This document shows positions 31,918 through 42,022 of a stretch of DNA of 64,000 nt, in pieces (within the stretch, counting starts at the first letter, position 1; every line of letters starts with the position of its first letter). The stretch is from Comamonadaceae bacterium (GTDB lineage Bacteria; Pseudomonadota; Gammaproteobacteria; Burkholderiales; Burkholderiaceae_C): NCBI GenBank assembly GCA_947375135.1, contig CANCER010000005.1, forward strand, positions 110,544 to 174,543, in the 5' to 3' direction. The translations under genes and the position numbers were made by a program. The notes under the pieces are model-generated. The model was not told the DNA's origin. It saw only the letters and a program-made list of their open reading frames with translations, and made no database searches.

Positions 31918-34722
31918 ATGCGCGCAAACACCACACCCCCTTCACACTGGCGTTCGCTCAAGACGCGGATCACCCTGTCGACCCTGGCTATTTTCCTGCT
32001 GTGCTTGTGGTCGCTGTCGTTCTATGTGGCAGACGTGATCCGCAGCAGCCTGGAGCGCCAAGCCGTCGACCAGCTGTCTTCCGTGGTCAAGCTGGTGGGT
32101 CTGGAGATCAACGACCAGATCAGCGACCGCCTGCAGGCACTGCAGCACTTGTCGCGCGAGTTGGAAAGCCAAGACCTGAGCGACAAGCGGACGCTGCAGG
32201 TTCAACTGGAGCAGCGGTTGGCTTTCCAGGGCATGTTCAACGGCGGCCTTTTCATCGCCGACGCCCAGGGCCAGGCGATTGCCTCCGTGCCGCTGTCGGC
32301 CAAGCGGCTGGGTGTCTCTTATGCAGACCGCGACTATTGGCAAAAAGCCCTGCACGAAGACCGCTCGGTGGTGGGCAAGCCGGTGATGGGTAAGACCACG
32401 AAGGTGCCGGTGGTCGGCCTGGCCACGCCGATTCATGGTGCCAACGGCGCCGTGACTGCGGTGCTGGTCGGCATCATCAATCTGGAAGAGAGCAGCTTTC
32501 TGGACCGGATTGTGCGCAACCATTACGGCGAGACCGGCGGCTATGTGGTGGTGTCGCGCCAGGACCGGCTGGTGGTGACGGCCACCGACAAGCGGCGCGT
32601 CATGACGCCGGCGGCCAGGCCGGGGCTGAGCCCGCTGCTGGACCAGTTCCTGGCCGGCCAGGATGGCGCCGGCCGCACGGTGAATTCACTGGGTGTGGAG
32701 TTGCTCATTGCCGCCAGGAGCATTGCGGTAGCGGACTGGTTTGTGGCCGCGGCCATCCCGACCGAGGAAGCTTTTTCGCTCCTGCATGCGGTGCAGCGCC
32801 GCATGCTGATTGCCACCCTGTTGTTGAGCGCTTTTGCCTCCGGGCTCACCTGGTTGATGCTGCGCCGCCAACTGGCACCGCTGTTGGCAGCTTCTGACAG
32901 CCTGAACCGCCAATCCCGGCCGAGCGTGGCACTGCAACCGCTGCCTGTGGCCACGGATGACGAGATCGGTGCGCTGATCAGCGGCTTCAACCGCTTGCTG
33001 ATGACCTTGAACGAACGTGAGACCGAACTGCGCATTGCCGCCACGGCGTTTGAATCACAAGAGGCCGTTTTTGTGACCGATGCCCGGTGGGTGATTCTGA
33101 AGGTCAACCGGGCCTTTTCCGCAATGACCGGATATTCCTCTGCGGAGGCCATCGGCCAGTTGCCCCAAACCTTGTTGGGCTCCAACACCCAGGACCCGGT
33201 GGTGTATGCGCTGATGATGCAGCGACTGGCCTCCGAAGGGCATTGGCAGGGCGAGGTATGGGACCGGCGCAAGAACGGCGAAATCCATCCGATCTGGCTC
33301 ATGCTGACCGCGCTGCGTGACGAGGCCCAGTCGGTTACCCACTATGTGGTGAGCATGCTGGACATTACCGAGCGCAAGGCGGCTGAGTCGGAAATCAGGA
33401 ATCTGGCCTTTTACGACGTGCTCACCGGCTTGCCGAACCGCCGCCTGCTGATGGACCGCCTCGGCCAGGCCCTGCTACTCAGCGTGCACCACCAACGCAA
33501 CGGTGCCTTGCTGTATCTGGACCTCGATAACTTCAAGGATTTGAACGACACCCTGGGACATGGAAAGGGCGACCAGTTGCTCAAGCAGGTCGCGCAGCGC
33601 CTGCTCCTGTGCGTGCGCGAGGGCGATACCGTGGCCCGTCTGGGCGGTGATGAGTTTGTGGTGATGCTGCAGGACCTGAGCGACGAGGCCCCCACGGCTG
33701 CAGCCCAGGCAGGCCAGGTGGGCGAAAAAATTCTCGATCGCTTGAACCAGCCCTACCTGCTGACCGACACCACCCACCGCAGCACCCCCAGCATGGGCGT
33801 GACCTTGTTTGGCGACAAGCCGGAACTGCCGGACGACCTGCTCAGGCGTGCCGACCTGGCGATGTACCAGGCCAAGGCTGCCGGACGCAATACGCTGCGC
33901 TTCTTCGACGCGCACATGCAGACGGCAGTGACCCTGCGCGCCAACCTGGAGGCTGCCCTGCGCGAAGCCCTCGCGCAACAGCAGTTCCTGTTGTACTACC
34001 AACCCCAGGTGGACGCGGTCGGCCGCATCACAGGGGCCGAGGTGCTGGTGCGCTGGCAGCGCCCGGGCGCGGGCCTGGTGCTGCCGGGCGAGTTCATCGC
34101 GCTGGCCGAGCACACCGGTTTGATCCTGCCCCTGGGCGCGTGGATACTGCAGTCGGCCTGCCGGCAGATTGCGCGCTGGGCCGATCTGCCCGGCATGCAG
34201 CAAGTCTCGGTATCGGTCAACGTCAGCGGCTTGCAGATGATGCAAGCCGATTTTGTGCAGCAGGTGGAGCGGGCGCTGGCCCAAGCGGGTGCGAGCCCGC
34301 ATCGCCTGAAGCTCGAACTGACGGAAAGCGTGCTGGTATCGGACGTGGCCAAGACCATTGACAAGATGCGGGCGCTCAAGGCCCATGGGGTGGGCTTTGC
34401 GCTGGACGATTTCGGTACCGGCTACTCGTCGCTGGCCTACCTCAAGCGCTTGCCACTGGACCAGTTGAAGATTGACCAGAGCTTTGTGCGCGACATCCTG
34501 GTGGACAGCAACGATGCCGCCATCGCCAAAATGATCATCGCGCTGGGTGAGAGCCTGAACCTGCTGGTGCTCGCCGAAGGCGTGGAAACCCGGGCGCAGC
34601 ATGCCTTCCTCGCGCAACAAGGCTGCACGGCCTACCAGGGCAACCTGTTCGGGCAGGCCATGGCGGCAGAAGCCTTCGAGGCCCTGGTTTGCGCACAGGC
34701 CCGGGCGCGGCCATCCGTTTGA
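31918..34722 (+). CDS. Membrane sensor with dCache, HAMP, PAS, GGDEF and EAL domains
   Basis: A 934-residue cyclic-di-GMP enzyme. A membrane helix near residue 20-40 and another near 300 frame a periplasmic Cache-type domain; HAMP (about 305-365), PAS (375-490), GGDEF (500-660) and EAL (685-925) follow. The GGDEF motif is intact, with an I-site RxxD five residues before it. The EAL motif reads EVL (EVLVRW), with the catalytic Glu kept; NVSG, ELTES, DDFGTGYSSL, LKID and AEGVE are present. Both cyclase and phosphodiesterase activities are possible. ATG 31918 starts just before the first hydrophobic helix. Confidence 0.87.
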   Translation: MRANTTPPSHWRSLKTRITLSTLAIFLLCLWSLSFYVADVIRSSLERQAVDQLSSVVKLVGLEINDQISDRLQALQHLSRELESQDLSDKRTLQVQLEQRLAFQGMFNGGLFIADAQGQAIASVPLSAKRLGVSYADRDYWQKALHEDRSVVGKPVMGKTTKVPVVGLATPIHGANGAVTAVLVGIINLEESSFLDRIVRNHYGETGGYVVVSRQDRLVVTATDKRRVMTPAARPGLSPLLDQFLAGQDGAGRTVNSLGVELLIAARSIAVADWFVAAAIPTEEAFSLLHAVQRRMLIATLLLSAFASGLTWLMLRRQLAPLLAASDSLNRQSRPSVALQPLPVATDDEIGALISGFNRLLMTLNERETELRIAATAFESQEAVFVTDARWVILKVNRAFSAMTGYSSAEAIGQLPQTLLGSNTQDPVVYALMMQRLASEGHWQGEVWDRRKNGEIHPIWLMLTALRDEAQSVTHYVVSMLDITERKAAESEIRNLAFYDVLTGLPNRRLLMDRLGQALLLSVHHQRNGALLYLDLDNFKDLNDTLGHGKGDQLLKQVAQRLLLCVREGDTVARLGGDEFVVMLQDLSDEAPTAAAQAGQVGEKILDRLNQPYLLTDTTHRSTPSMGVTLFGDKPELPDDLLRRADLAMYQAKAAGRNTLRFFDAHMQTAVTLRANLEAALREALAQQQFLLYYQPQVDAVGRITGAEVLVRWQRPGAGLVLPGEFIALAEHTGLILPLGAWILQSACRQIARWADLPGMQQVSVSVNVSGLQMMQADFVQQVERALAQAGASPHRLKLELTESVLVSDVAKTIDKMRALKAHGVGFALDDFGTGYSSLAYLKRLPLDQLKIDQSFVRDILVDSNDAAIAKMIIALGESLNLLVLAEGVETRAQHAFLAQQGCTAYQGNLFGQAMAAEAFEALVCAQARARPSV

Positions 34723-34776
34723 GGGCGTTGCGCACGCGACAAACCGTGCGGGCCGCTGGCCATACACTCGCTCGCT

Positions 34777-35700
34777 ATGGAAAATCAAACCACCTCCCGG
34801 GCGCGCGTTGGAATCATCGGCTTTGGTGCCATGGGCTCTGCGATGGGGCGCAATCTGCAGCTGCGCGGCTATGCCGTCAGCGCCCGTGACATCCGGCCCG
34901 AGGCGCACGCGCAGGCGCTGGCCTGGGGCATGGGCGTGGCGGCTTCGCCGGCCGCCTTGGCGGCAGCGGTCGATGTGCTGGCGGTGGTGGTGGTCGATGC
35001 GGCGCAGATCGACGCTGTGCTGTCCGGCACATCCGACTGCCCCGGTGTGCTGGCAGGCTGCCGGCCCGGCCAGACCGTGCTGCTGTGCTCCACCATTGCG
35101 CCGCACGACACGCTGCGCCTGGCGCAATGCCTGCTGAGCGCCGGCGTGGCCGTGGTTGATGCGCCGGTCTCGGGCGGACCGGCCAGGGCCTTGAGCGGCG
35201 AGATGAGCATGATGCTGGCCGGCCCGCCGGCCGCACTGGACGCCATCGCCAGCCTGCTGGCCGATTTGGCCCGCAACCGTTTTCTGCTGGGCCCCCGCAT
35301 CGGGGACGCCGCCCGGGCCAAGCTGGTGAACAACCTGCTGGCCGGCATCAACCTGGCGGCCGGTGCCGAGGCTCTGGCGCTGGGCATACGCCTGGGCCTG
35401 GAGCCACAAGCCATTTTTGACATTGTCTCGGCCAGCAGCGGCAACTCCTGGATTTTTCAGGACCGCATGGCCCGCGCCATTCAGGACGACTTTGCCCCCC
35501 GCGCCGCAGCGCCCGTGCTGACCAAGGACCTGGGGCTGGCCGTCGCCCTGGCACAGACCGTGCAGGCGCACACCCCCTTGGGCCAGGCGGCACACGCCCG
35601 CTTCCAGGAAACGGTGGCGCGCGGCTGGGCCGCACTCGATGACGCGGCCATTTTGAAAACCTATCTTGCAAACCCTGCAGACGACGCCGGCCAGGCCTGA
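34777..35700 (+). CDS. NAD(P)-dependent beta-hydroxyacid dehydrogenase (HIBADH family)
   Basis: A 307-residue protein with Rossmann loop GFGAMGSAM near residue 15, the substrate motif DAPVSGGPARA and catalytic Lys in KLVNNLLAG. Family members oxidise 3-hydroxyisobutyrate, tartronate semialdehyde or threonate. The following SDR gene, 42 bases on, may act in the same unknown sugar-acid or hydroxy-acid route. Confidence 0.85.
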   Translation: MENQTTSRARVGIIGFGAMGSAMGRNLQLRGYAVSARDIRPEAHAQALAWGMGVAASPAALAAAVDVLAVVVVDAAQIDAVLSGTSDCPGVLAGCRPGQTVLLCSTIAPHDTLRLAQCLLSAGVAVVDAPVSGGPARALSGEMSMMLAGPPAALDAIASLLADLARNRFLLGPRIGDAARAKLVNNLLAGINLAAGAEALALGIRLGLEPQAIFDIVSASSGNSWIFQDRMARAIQDDFAPRAAAPVLTKDLGLAVALAQTVQAHTPLGQAAHARFQETVARGWAALDDAAILKTYLANPADDAGQA

Positions 35701-35742
35701 GCCGCATACCCCGCACAAACCCACACAACATAAAGGAACGAC

Positions 35743-36495
35743 ATGAACACCCCTCCCAAAATCGCGCTGGTCACCGGTGCCGGCACCGGCATCGGCAAGG
35801 CGGTGGCCCTGGCCCTGCTGGCCGATGGCTACACCGTGGTACTGACCGGGCGCCGCCTGGAGCCGCTGCAGGCCGCAGTGCAGGAAGCCGGCACCGACCG
35901 CGCCCACGCCTTCAGCGCCGACTGCAGCCAGAGCGAATCGGTGGACGCGCTGTTTGCCCTGATCGAACAGAAGTTTGGCCGGCTCGATGTGCTGTTCAAC
36001 AACGCCGGCATGAGCGGGCCCAAGGTGGGCTTTGAAGACATCACCTGCGCGCAGTGGCAGGACGTGGTGGGCATCAACCTCACCGGCTCCTTCCTGTGCG
36101 CGCAGGGTGCCTTTCGCCTGATGAAGAAGCAGACGCCGCAGGGCGGGCGCATCATCAACAATGGCTCCATCTCGGCCCATGCGCCGCGCCCCCATTCGGC
36201 GCCCTATACCTCCACCAAGCACGCCATCACCGGCCTGACCAAATCGATTTCGCTGGACGGGCGCAAGTACAACATTGCCTGCGGCCAGATCGACATCGGC
36301 AACGCCCTGACCGAGCTGGCCGCGCCCATGGCCAAGGGTGTGCTGCAAGCGCATGGCGCCATCGCGATTGAGCCGATGATGGACGTGAAGCAGGTGGGCG
36401 AGGCGGTGTTGCACATGGCGAATCTGCCCCTGAGCACCAATGTGCAGTTCATGACCATCATGGCCACGCAAATGCCTTTTGTCGGACGCGGCTAA
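35743..36495 (+). CDS. Short-chain dehydrogenase/reductase
   Basis: A 250-residue classical SDR with TGAGTGIG (residues 11-18), NNAGMSGP, and Ser plus YTSTK catalytic residues. The Arg-rich GRR after the second strand suggests NADP preference. AAAGGAA gives a good ribosome-binding site. It follows the HIBADH-type gene and is convergent with an unknown gene. The substrate is unknown. Confidence 0.85.
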   Translation: MNTPPKIALVTGAGTGIGKAVALALLADGYTVVLTGRRLEPLQAAVQEAGTDRAHAFSADCSQSESVDALFALIEQKFGRLDVLFNNAGMSGPKVGFEDITCAQWQDVVGINLTGSFLCAQGAFRLMKKQTPQGGRIINNGSISAHAPRPHSAPYTSTKHAITGLTKSISLDGRKYNIACGQIDIGNALTELAAPMAKGVLQAHGAIAIEPMMDVKQVGEAVLHMANLPLSTNVQFMTIMATQMPFVGRG

Positions 36496-36534
36496 GGCCT
36501 TACCGGTGCCCGTCAGCGCCTGGCGGTCTGGCCT

Positions 36535-37011
36535 TCAGGCCGGGCGCAGAAAGCCGCCTTCTGCCCAGGCCAGGGCGCTGCGCACGGTCAGCTTGAAGGC
36601 CGGTGACACGGCAGCCCGCCCCAGTTCCTCGCCGTAATCGTCCTGCGCCAGCAGAGAGGCCGTGGCGCCTTCCTCGTCGGGCACGATGGCCAGGGCCACC
36701 CGGATGCGGCGCTCGCCCACCGTGATGCTCACATTGCGGTTGAGCTGGGCATAGAGCTGCTGCTCGTGCCGGCGCAGCACTTCGTTGGCGGTTTTGACCA
36801 GCGTGTGAAAGGCTGAAACGTCCAGCGGCTTGGGGTTCTTTTTGTCGCGCCCCATGGTCCAGGGCCCGACCAGGGCGGGCTCGGACTCGGTGTGCAGCGT
36901 CATGGCAACTGCCCAGCCGTCGTCGTCTTCGTTTTTGATGACGCGCGCAGTCCAGCGCTCGTCGCTCCAGAGGCGGGGTGTTTGGAGGGTCTCGGGGGGT
37001 TGGTCGGTCAT
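36535..37011 (-). CDS. Conserved hypothetical protein (158 residues)
   Basis: A 158-residue soluble protein with no signal peptide. The sequence is rich in Glu/Arg, with a readable core WTARVIKNEDDDGWAVAM and a C-terminal WAEGGFLRPA. I do not recognise a family. I start it at MTDQPPET (37011); an upstream ATG at 37059 adds a low-complexity leader. It sits between a convergent SDR and the hydroxybutyryl-CoA dehydrogenase gene. Confidence 0.6.
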   Translation of the reverse strand: MTDQPPETLQTPRLWSDERWTARVIKNEDDDGWAVAMTLHTESEPALVGPWTMGRDKKNPKPLDVSAFHTLVKTANEVLRRHEQQLYAQLNRNVSITVGERRIRVALAIVPDEEGATASLLAQDDYGEELGRAAVSPAFKLTVRSALAWAEGGFLRPA

Positions 37012-37089
37012 GGTCGGGGGGCTTGGCGCATAGTGCCCCATTGTCCCCCCGCGGGCCACCCTGTGGGTTCAGGGCGCCGCCGGCGGCGC

Positions 37090-37938
37090 TCAGTAGCTGT
37101 AAACGCCCTGGCCGGTCTTGCGTCCCAGGCGGCCGGCGGCCACCATTTCCCGCAGCAGGGGGCAAGCGCGGTACTTGCTGTCGCCGAACTCGTTCAGGTA
37201 CACATCCATCACCGCCAGGCAGACGTCCAGACCCACCATGTCGGCCAGGGCCAGCGGGCCGATCGGCTGGTTGCAGCCCAGCTTCATGCCGGCGTCAATG
37301 TCTTCGGCGGTGGCCAGACCTTCCGACAGCACAAAAAATGCCTCGTTGATCATGGGCACCAGAATGCGGTTCACCACAAAGCCGGGCGCGTTTTTCACGG
37401 TGATGGGGGTCTTGCCCAGGGCTTGCGCCATGGCGTGCACGGCGGCGTGGGTGGCATCGCTGGTTTGCAGGCCGCGGATGATTTCCACCAGCGCCATCAG
37501 GGGCACCGGGTTGAAAAAGTGCATGCCGATAAAGCGGTCGGCACGGCTGGTGACGGCAGCCAGCTTGGTGATGGAGATGGACGAGGTGTTGGACGCGATG
37601 ATGACTTCGGGCCCGACGAGGGCGTCAATCTGTTTGACGATCTTGACCTTGAGGTCGTAGTTTTCGGTGGCGGCTTCAATCACCAGCTGCGCTGGCTTCA
37701 GGTCTTCGTACTGCGTGCTGCCCTGGATGCGTGCCATGGTGGCGTCGCGCTCTGCGGCGGTGAGCTTGTCTTTCTTGATGAGCCGCTCCAGGCTGGATGC
37801 GATGGCGGCTACGCCTTTGCTGACCGCAGCCTCGGAAATGTCGACCATCACGACCCGGATGCCGCTGGCAGCGCATGCCTGCGCGATGCCATTGCCCATG
37901 GTGCCTGCACCGATGATGCCCACTGTTTCGATTTTCAT
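37090..37938 (-). CDS. 3-hydroxybutyryl-CoA dehydrogenase
   Basis: A 282-residue protein of usual length. NAD loop GIIGAGTMGNGIA (residues 7-19), catalytic His in GMHFFNPVPLM and the Glu-bearing EIIRG segment are present; the C-terminal domain ends in GRKTGQGVYSY. It oxidises 3-hydroxyacyl-CoA with NAD(P) in butyrate, PHB or fatty-acid routes. It lies 60 bases downstream of the TRAP transporter genes and might be co-transcribed with them. Confidence 0.92.
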   Translation of the reverse strand: MKIETVGIIGAGTMGNGIAQACAASGIRVVMVDISEAAVSKGVAAIASSLERLIKKDKLTAAERDATMARIQGSTQYEDLKPAQLVIEAATENYDLKVKIVKQIDALVGPEVIIASNTSSISITKLAAVTSRADRFIGMHFFNPVPLMALVEIIRGLQTSDATHAAVHAMAQALGKTPITVKNAPGFVVNRILVPMINEAFFVLSEGLATAEDIDAGMKLGCNQPIGPLALADMVGLDVCLAVMDVYLNEFGDSKYRACPLLREMVAAGRLGRKTGQGVYSY

Positions 37939-37998
37939 ATTCAGTTTTTTCCTGGAGGTTGTGATGCCACTGCGGCCCCGTATTTTGACCGTTCGGGC

Positions 37999-39879
37999 TT
38001 ACAGAAACCCGATGGAGATCCACGGTACAACCGCCACGATCACCGTGCCGATCAGCAGCGCCAGCATATAGCCCAGGATGGGGCGTATGCCCTCGTCCGG
38101 GTTGACACGCCCAATGGCGCAGGCGGCGTAGTAGCCCACGCCCAGCGGCGGCGCAAACAGGCCCAGCCCCATGGACAGCACCACCACCATGGCGTAGTGC
38201 ACGTCATGCACGCCCAACTGGCGCGCCACCGGGAACAGCAGCGGCCCGAACAGCACGATGGCCGGTATGCCTTCCAGCACCGAGCCCAGCACGGTAAAGG
38301 CCGCAATCGACACCAGCAGGAACATGGCAGCACCTCCCGGCAGGCCGGTCATCACATCGGCCAGCAGGCGCGAGAAGCCGGACTGCGTCAGGCCCCAGGC
38401 CATGCCGGTGGCCGTGCCGATGATGAGCAGGATGGCGCCCGACAGGCAGGCCGTGTCCACCAGCATGGGGAACAGGCGGCGCCAGTCAAACTGGCGGTAG
38501 ACCAAGAGCCCGGCCAACACGCTGTAGACGATGCCGATGGTGGACACCTCGGTGGCAGTGGCAATGCCCTGCACCACCGCTGCGCGGATCACAAAGGGCA
38601 ATGCCAGCGCCGGAAAGGCCACCACAAACAGCCATGCCACCTGCCGCAGGGGCACGCGCACCACATGGCTCAGGTCTTCGCCCCGGTTGCGCCACCAGAC
38701 CACACCGCACAACATGGCGCCCAGCACCAGCGCGGGCAGCAGGCCGCCGGTAAACAGCGCGGCAATCGACACGCCGGTGACCGAGCCGATGGTGATCAGC
38801 ACCAGGCTGGGCGGCACGGTTTCGGTCTGTGCGCCGGTGGCGGCCAGCAGGGCCACCAGTTCGCCCGGCTTGGCGCCGCGCTTCTTCATCTCGGGGAACA
38901 GGGCCGGCGCAATCGCCGCCATGTCGGCCGCCTTGGAGCCGGAAATGCCCGACACCAGGTACATGGCCGCCACCAGCACATAGGACAGGCCGCCGCGCAC
39001 ATGGCCCAGCAGCCCGGCCAGAAACTGGATCATGGCGCGGGCCATGCCGGTCATCTCGATCAGCAGGCCCAGGAAGATGAACAGCGGCACGGCCAGCAGA
39101 ATCATGTGCGACATGCCCTCGTCCATGCGGCCTATCACCACGCTCAGCGGCATGCTGGTGCTTAAGCCCAGATAGCCCACGGTGGCCAGGCCAAAGGCAA
39201 AGGCGATGGGGATGCCGGTGAACACACAGGCCCCGGCCACACCGACAAAAAAGACCAGCAGATTGAGCTTGCCCAGGTGCATCAGCCAGGGGCTGGCGAA
39301 CCAGAAGGCGCCAACCATGGCGCTAATCAGCAGCACCGCTTGGGCGGCCTGTTTGAAGCTGGAGTCCCGCAGCAGGCGGAACAGCCCGAACAAGGCCATC
39401 AGCCCCATGCCGATGGGCAGGGCGGCGGCGCGCCAGGCGTTGGATATTTCCAGTGCCGGTGTCGTGACGGCCACCTCGTCCTGCGCAAAGTGGAGCGCCG
39501 GCAGTGCCACCATGGCCAGGTAGGCCAGGCAGGCGGTGATGCCCAGCGCCTCGTAAAACGCGCGGCGCTCGGGCGTGGCGCGGTTCACCCAGGCCGTCAT
39601 GCGCATGTGCTCGCCGCGGCGCAGCGCCAGCACAGCACCCAGCATGGCCAGCCAGAGGAACAGGATGGAGGCCAGCTCGTCCGACCAGGCCAGCGAGTCG
39701 TGCAGCACATAGCGCGAGAACACGCCGGAGAACAGCACCACCATGCAGGCCAGCACCAGGCTGCCGGCGCACAGCTGCACCAGCCCACCCAGCAGGGCTT
39801 CGAGCTGATGCAGCCAGCGCAGGGGGCCGGTGGCAGCGGCCGCTGTGTCTACGGGCGCCGCTGACACCGCCGGCTTCAA
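37999..39879 (-). CDS. dctQM: TRAP transporter, fused small and large membrane subunits (DctQM)
   Basis: A 626-residue fusion. The first ~180 residues hold four helices of the DctQ small subunit (with the FSRYVL...LAWSDELASILFLW pattern). The rest is a 12-helix DctM large subunit with GEHMRM-like linker, LLIEMTGMARAMIQF, SGSKAADMAAIAP and LGLFAPPLGVGYY. With the DctP protein encoded just upstream it imports an organic acid using an ion gradient. Start overlaps the dctP stop by four bases. Confidence 0.9.
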   Translation of the reverse strand: MKPAVSAAPVDTAAAATGPLRWLHQLEALLGGLVQLCAGSLVLACMVVLFSGVFSRYVLHDSLAWSDELASILFLWLAMLGAVLALRRGEHMRMTAWVNRATPERRAFYEALGITACLAYLAMVALPALHFAQDEVAVTTPALEISNAWRAAALPIGMGLMALFGLFRLLRDSSFKQAAQAVLLISAMVGAFWFASPWLMHLGKLNLLVFFVGVAGACVFTGIPIAFAFGLATVGYLGLSTSMPLSVVIGRMDEGMSHMILLAVPLFIFLGLLIEMTGMARAMIQFLAGLLGHVRGGLSYVLVAAMYLVSGISGSKAADMAAIAPALFPEMKKRGAKPGELVALLAATGAQTETVPPSLVLITIGSVTGVSIAALFTGGLLPALVLGAMLCGVVWWRNRGEDLSHVVRVPLRQVAWLFVVAFPALALPFVIRAAVVQGIATATEVSTIGIVYSVLAGLLVYRQFDWRRLFPMLVDTACLSGAILLIIGTATGMAWGLTQSGFSRLLADVMTGLPGGAAMFLLVSIAAFTVLGSVLEGIPAIVLFGPLLFPVARQLGVHDVHYAMVVVLSMGLGLFAPPLGVGYYAACAIGRVNPDEGIRPILGYMLALLIGTVIVAVVPWISIGFL

Positions 39880-40889
39880 GACAACTTACCGGTGTATTTT
39901 TCCAAGAGGCCCCAGGCCTCGTCGCCAAACTTCTTGTGCCAGTCGGCATAGAAGCCGCCGCTGCGCAGCTTGTCGCGGAAGGCGTCGGCCGGTGCGTCGT
40001 TAAAGGCCATGCCCTTGGCTTTCAGGTCCGTTTGCAGCGTGTCGTTGGCCTTGCGGATATCGGCGCGCTGCAGGGCAGCGGAAGCCGCCACGTGCTTGGC
40101 CATCAGAGCCTGCAAATCGGCGGGCAGGCGCTCAAACAGTTTCTTGTTGCCCATGAACCAGTAGCCGTCCCACATGTGGCCGGTGAGCGAGCAGTACTTC
40201 TGCACCTCACTGAGCTTGGCCGCCGAAATAATCGCCAGCGGGTTTTCCTGGCCGTCCACCACCTTGGTCTGCAGGGCGGAATAGACCTCGGCAAAGTTCA
40301 GCGGGGTGGGCGAGGCTTCCAGCGCCTTGAACATGGACACCCACATCGGGCCGGGGGGTGTGCGTAATTTGAGGCCCTTGAGGTCGTCCGGCTTGGCAAT
40401 CGGACGCACGCTGTTGGTGACGTGGCGGTAGCCGTTGTCCCAGATTTTGTCGAAGGCAAAGATGGTGCCGGTGGCGGCAATCTGTTTGCGCACATGGGCG
40501 CCGAGCTCGCCGTCCATGGCGGCCCAGACCTGGTTGTAGTCCTTGAAGGCAAAGCCCACGCCATTGATCTGCGCGGCCGGCACCAGGGTGCCCAGAATCA
40601 GCGGTGACAGGGTCATGAAGTCCAGCGCGCCGGAGCGCATCTGCGACAGCATGTCGGTGTCATTGCCGAGCTGGTTGTTGGGGTAGACCTGCAGGTCGAT
40701 GCGGCCCTTGGATTCGGCCTTGAGGTTGGCCGCCATCTCGGTGGCGCGCACATTCAGGGGGTGGATGGCCGGCAGGTTGCTGCCGAACTTGAGCGTGAAT
40801 TCGGCGGTTTGCGCAAAGCCCTTGCCGGCTGCAAGGGGCAGCGCGAGCGCGCCACTGGTTGCCAGTAGCTGGCGGCGGGTCATGGTCAT
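39876..40889 (-). CDS. dctP: TRAP transporter substrate-binding protein DctP
   Basis: A 337-residue periplasmic binding protein. A twin-arginine-like signal (TRRQLLATSGALALPLAAGKGFAQ region, cleavage near residue 27) precedes the DctP fold, with GLKLRTPPGPMW carrying the Arg that usually grips the substrate carboxylate and NPLAII downstream. GGAG lies eight bases before ATG 40889. The ligand is unknown; carboxylates are typical. Confidence 0.9.
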   Translation of the reverse strand: MTMTRRQLLATSGALALPLAAGKGFAQTAEFTLKFGSNLPAIHPLNVRATEMAANLKAESKGRIDLQVYPNNQLGNDTDMLSQMRSGALDFMTLSPLILGTLVPAAQINGVGFAFKDYNQVWAAMDGELGAHVRKQIAATGTIFAFDKIWDNGYRHVTNSVRPIAKPDDLKGLKLRTPPGPMWVSMFKALEASPTPLNFAEVYSALQTKVVDGQENPLAIISAAKLSEVQKYCSLTGHMWDGYWFMGNKKLFERLPADLQALMAKHVAASAALQRADIRKANDTLQTDLKAKGMAFNDAPADAFRDKLRSGGFYADWHKKFGDEAWGLLEKYTGKLS

Positions 40890-40972
40890 TATCTTGTCTC
40901 CGTTATGTGTGTTGGTGCCTTGGCTGGCGGGCCAAGCATAACGCGACTGCCGCCGGTGGGTTTCAATACGGG

Positions 40973-41926
40973 TTAGTGTTGCGCGGTCAGGGGCTCGTGG
41001 TCCCCGTCCGGGCGGTGCGCCGGGTCCACATGGGTCATCAGGTTGAGCACGCGGTGGCGTTGCATCACGGCCTGGCGTGCGGCCACGGCGATGTTGTGGC
41101 CGGCTTCCACGGTGATGTCGGCGTTCACCTCAATGTGGGCGTCCACCACCACCATGTCACCCATCTTGCGGGTGCGCACATCGTGCACGCCCAGCACGCC
41201 GGGTGAAGAGGACAGGGTGTCGCGGATGGCCTGCACCTCGGCCTCGTCCAGGCCGCGGTCCATCAGGTCGTGCAGCGCGTCCCAACTGAAGCTCCAGCCC
41301 ATCTTGCCCACCATAAAGCCCACAATCAGCGCGGCAATCGGGTCCAGCAGCGGGTAGCCCAGCAGGTTGCCGATCAGACCGATGCTGACCACGAGCGAAG
41401 AGGCCGCGTCCGAGCGCGCATGCCAGGCGTTGGCCACCAGCATGCTGGACTTGACCGCCTTGGCCACGCGCAGCATGTAGCGAAACAGCAGCTCCTTGGA
41501 GGCAATGGCGATCAGCGCCACCCACAGGGCCGTCACGTGGACGGTGGGAATGGAGCCGGGGGATTCGAGCTTTTGCAGCGCCGACCAGATCATGCCCACG
41601 CCCACGGCCAGCAACAGCGCACCCAGCGCCAGCGAGGCGGCCGTCTCAAAGCGTTGGTGTCCGTAGGGGTGGTCTTCGTCGGCGTCCTTCTTGGCGTGGT
41701 GACCCGCAAACAGCACCACAAAATCCGCTACCAGGTCGGACAGCGAATGAATGCCGTCGGCGATCAAACCCTGGGACTTGGCCAGCACCCCCACCACGAT
41801 TTGCGTGGTGGACAAGACCAGGTTCACAGCCACGCTGACCCAGGTGCTGCGGCTGGCAGCGGCAGCGCGCTCGCTCGGGCTGTGGCTGGCGTGTTCGGAG
41901 GTGTCGTCGATGTCGGCGAAATTCAT
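40973..41926 (-). CDS. Cation diffusion facilitator exporter (FieF-like)
   Basis: A 317-residue CDF transporter with six helices (about residues 28-225) and a cytoplasmic C-terminal domain. Metal-site motifs are GLIADGIHSLSDLVADF in helix 2 and HARSDAASS in helix 5, and HPYGHQRFE lies between helices 2 and 3. Such exporters use protons to remove Zn, Fe or Mn. It is divergent from alkB. Confidence 0.9.
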   Translation of the reverse strand: MNFADIDDTSEHASHSPSERAAAASRSTWVSVAVNLVLSTTQIVVGVLAKSQGLIADGIHSLSDLVADFVVLFAGHHAKKDADEDHPYGHQRFETAASLALGALLLAVGVGMIWSALQKLESPGSIPTVHVTALWVALIAIASKELLFRYMLRVAKAVKSSMLVANAWHARSDAASSLVVSIGLIGNLLGYPLLDPIAALIVGFMVGKMGWSFSWDALHDLMDRGLDEAEVQAIRDTLSSSPGVLGVHDVRTRKMGDMVVVDAHIEVNADITVEAGHNIAVAARQAVMQRHRVLNLMTHVDPAHRPDGDHEPLTAQH

Positions 41927-42022
41927 GGCGTGTTCTTTTTGCTTTCGGGTAAACCCGCAGCATAGCGCGGCTGGATGAAGGTTTGCTGAACGTGCAGGTG
42001 CAGCCCGCTAGCATGTGCCCCT

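Noticed and set aside
33475-36471. A 998-codon open frame on the minus strand
   Set aside because: It crosses three intact plus-strand genes and shows no recognisable domain.
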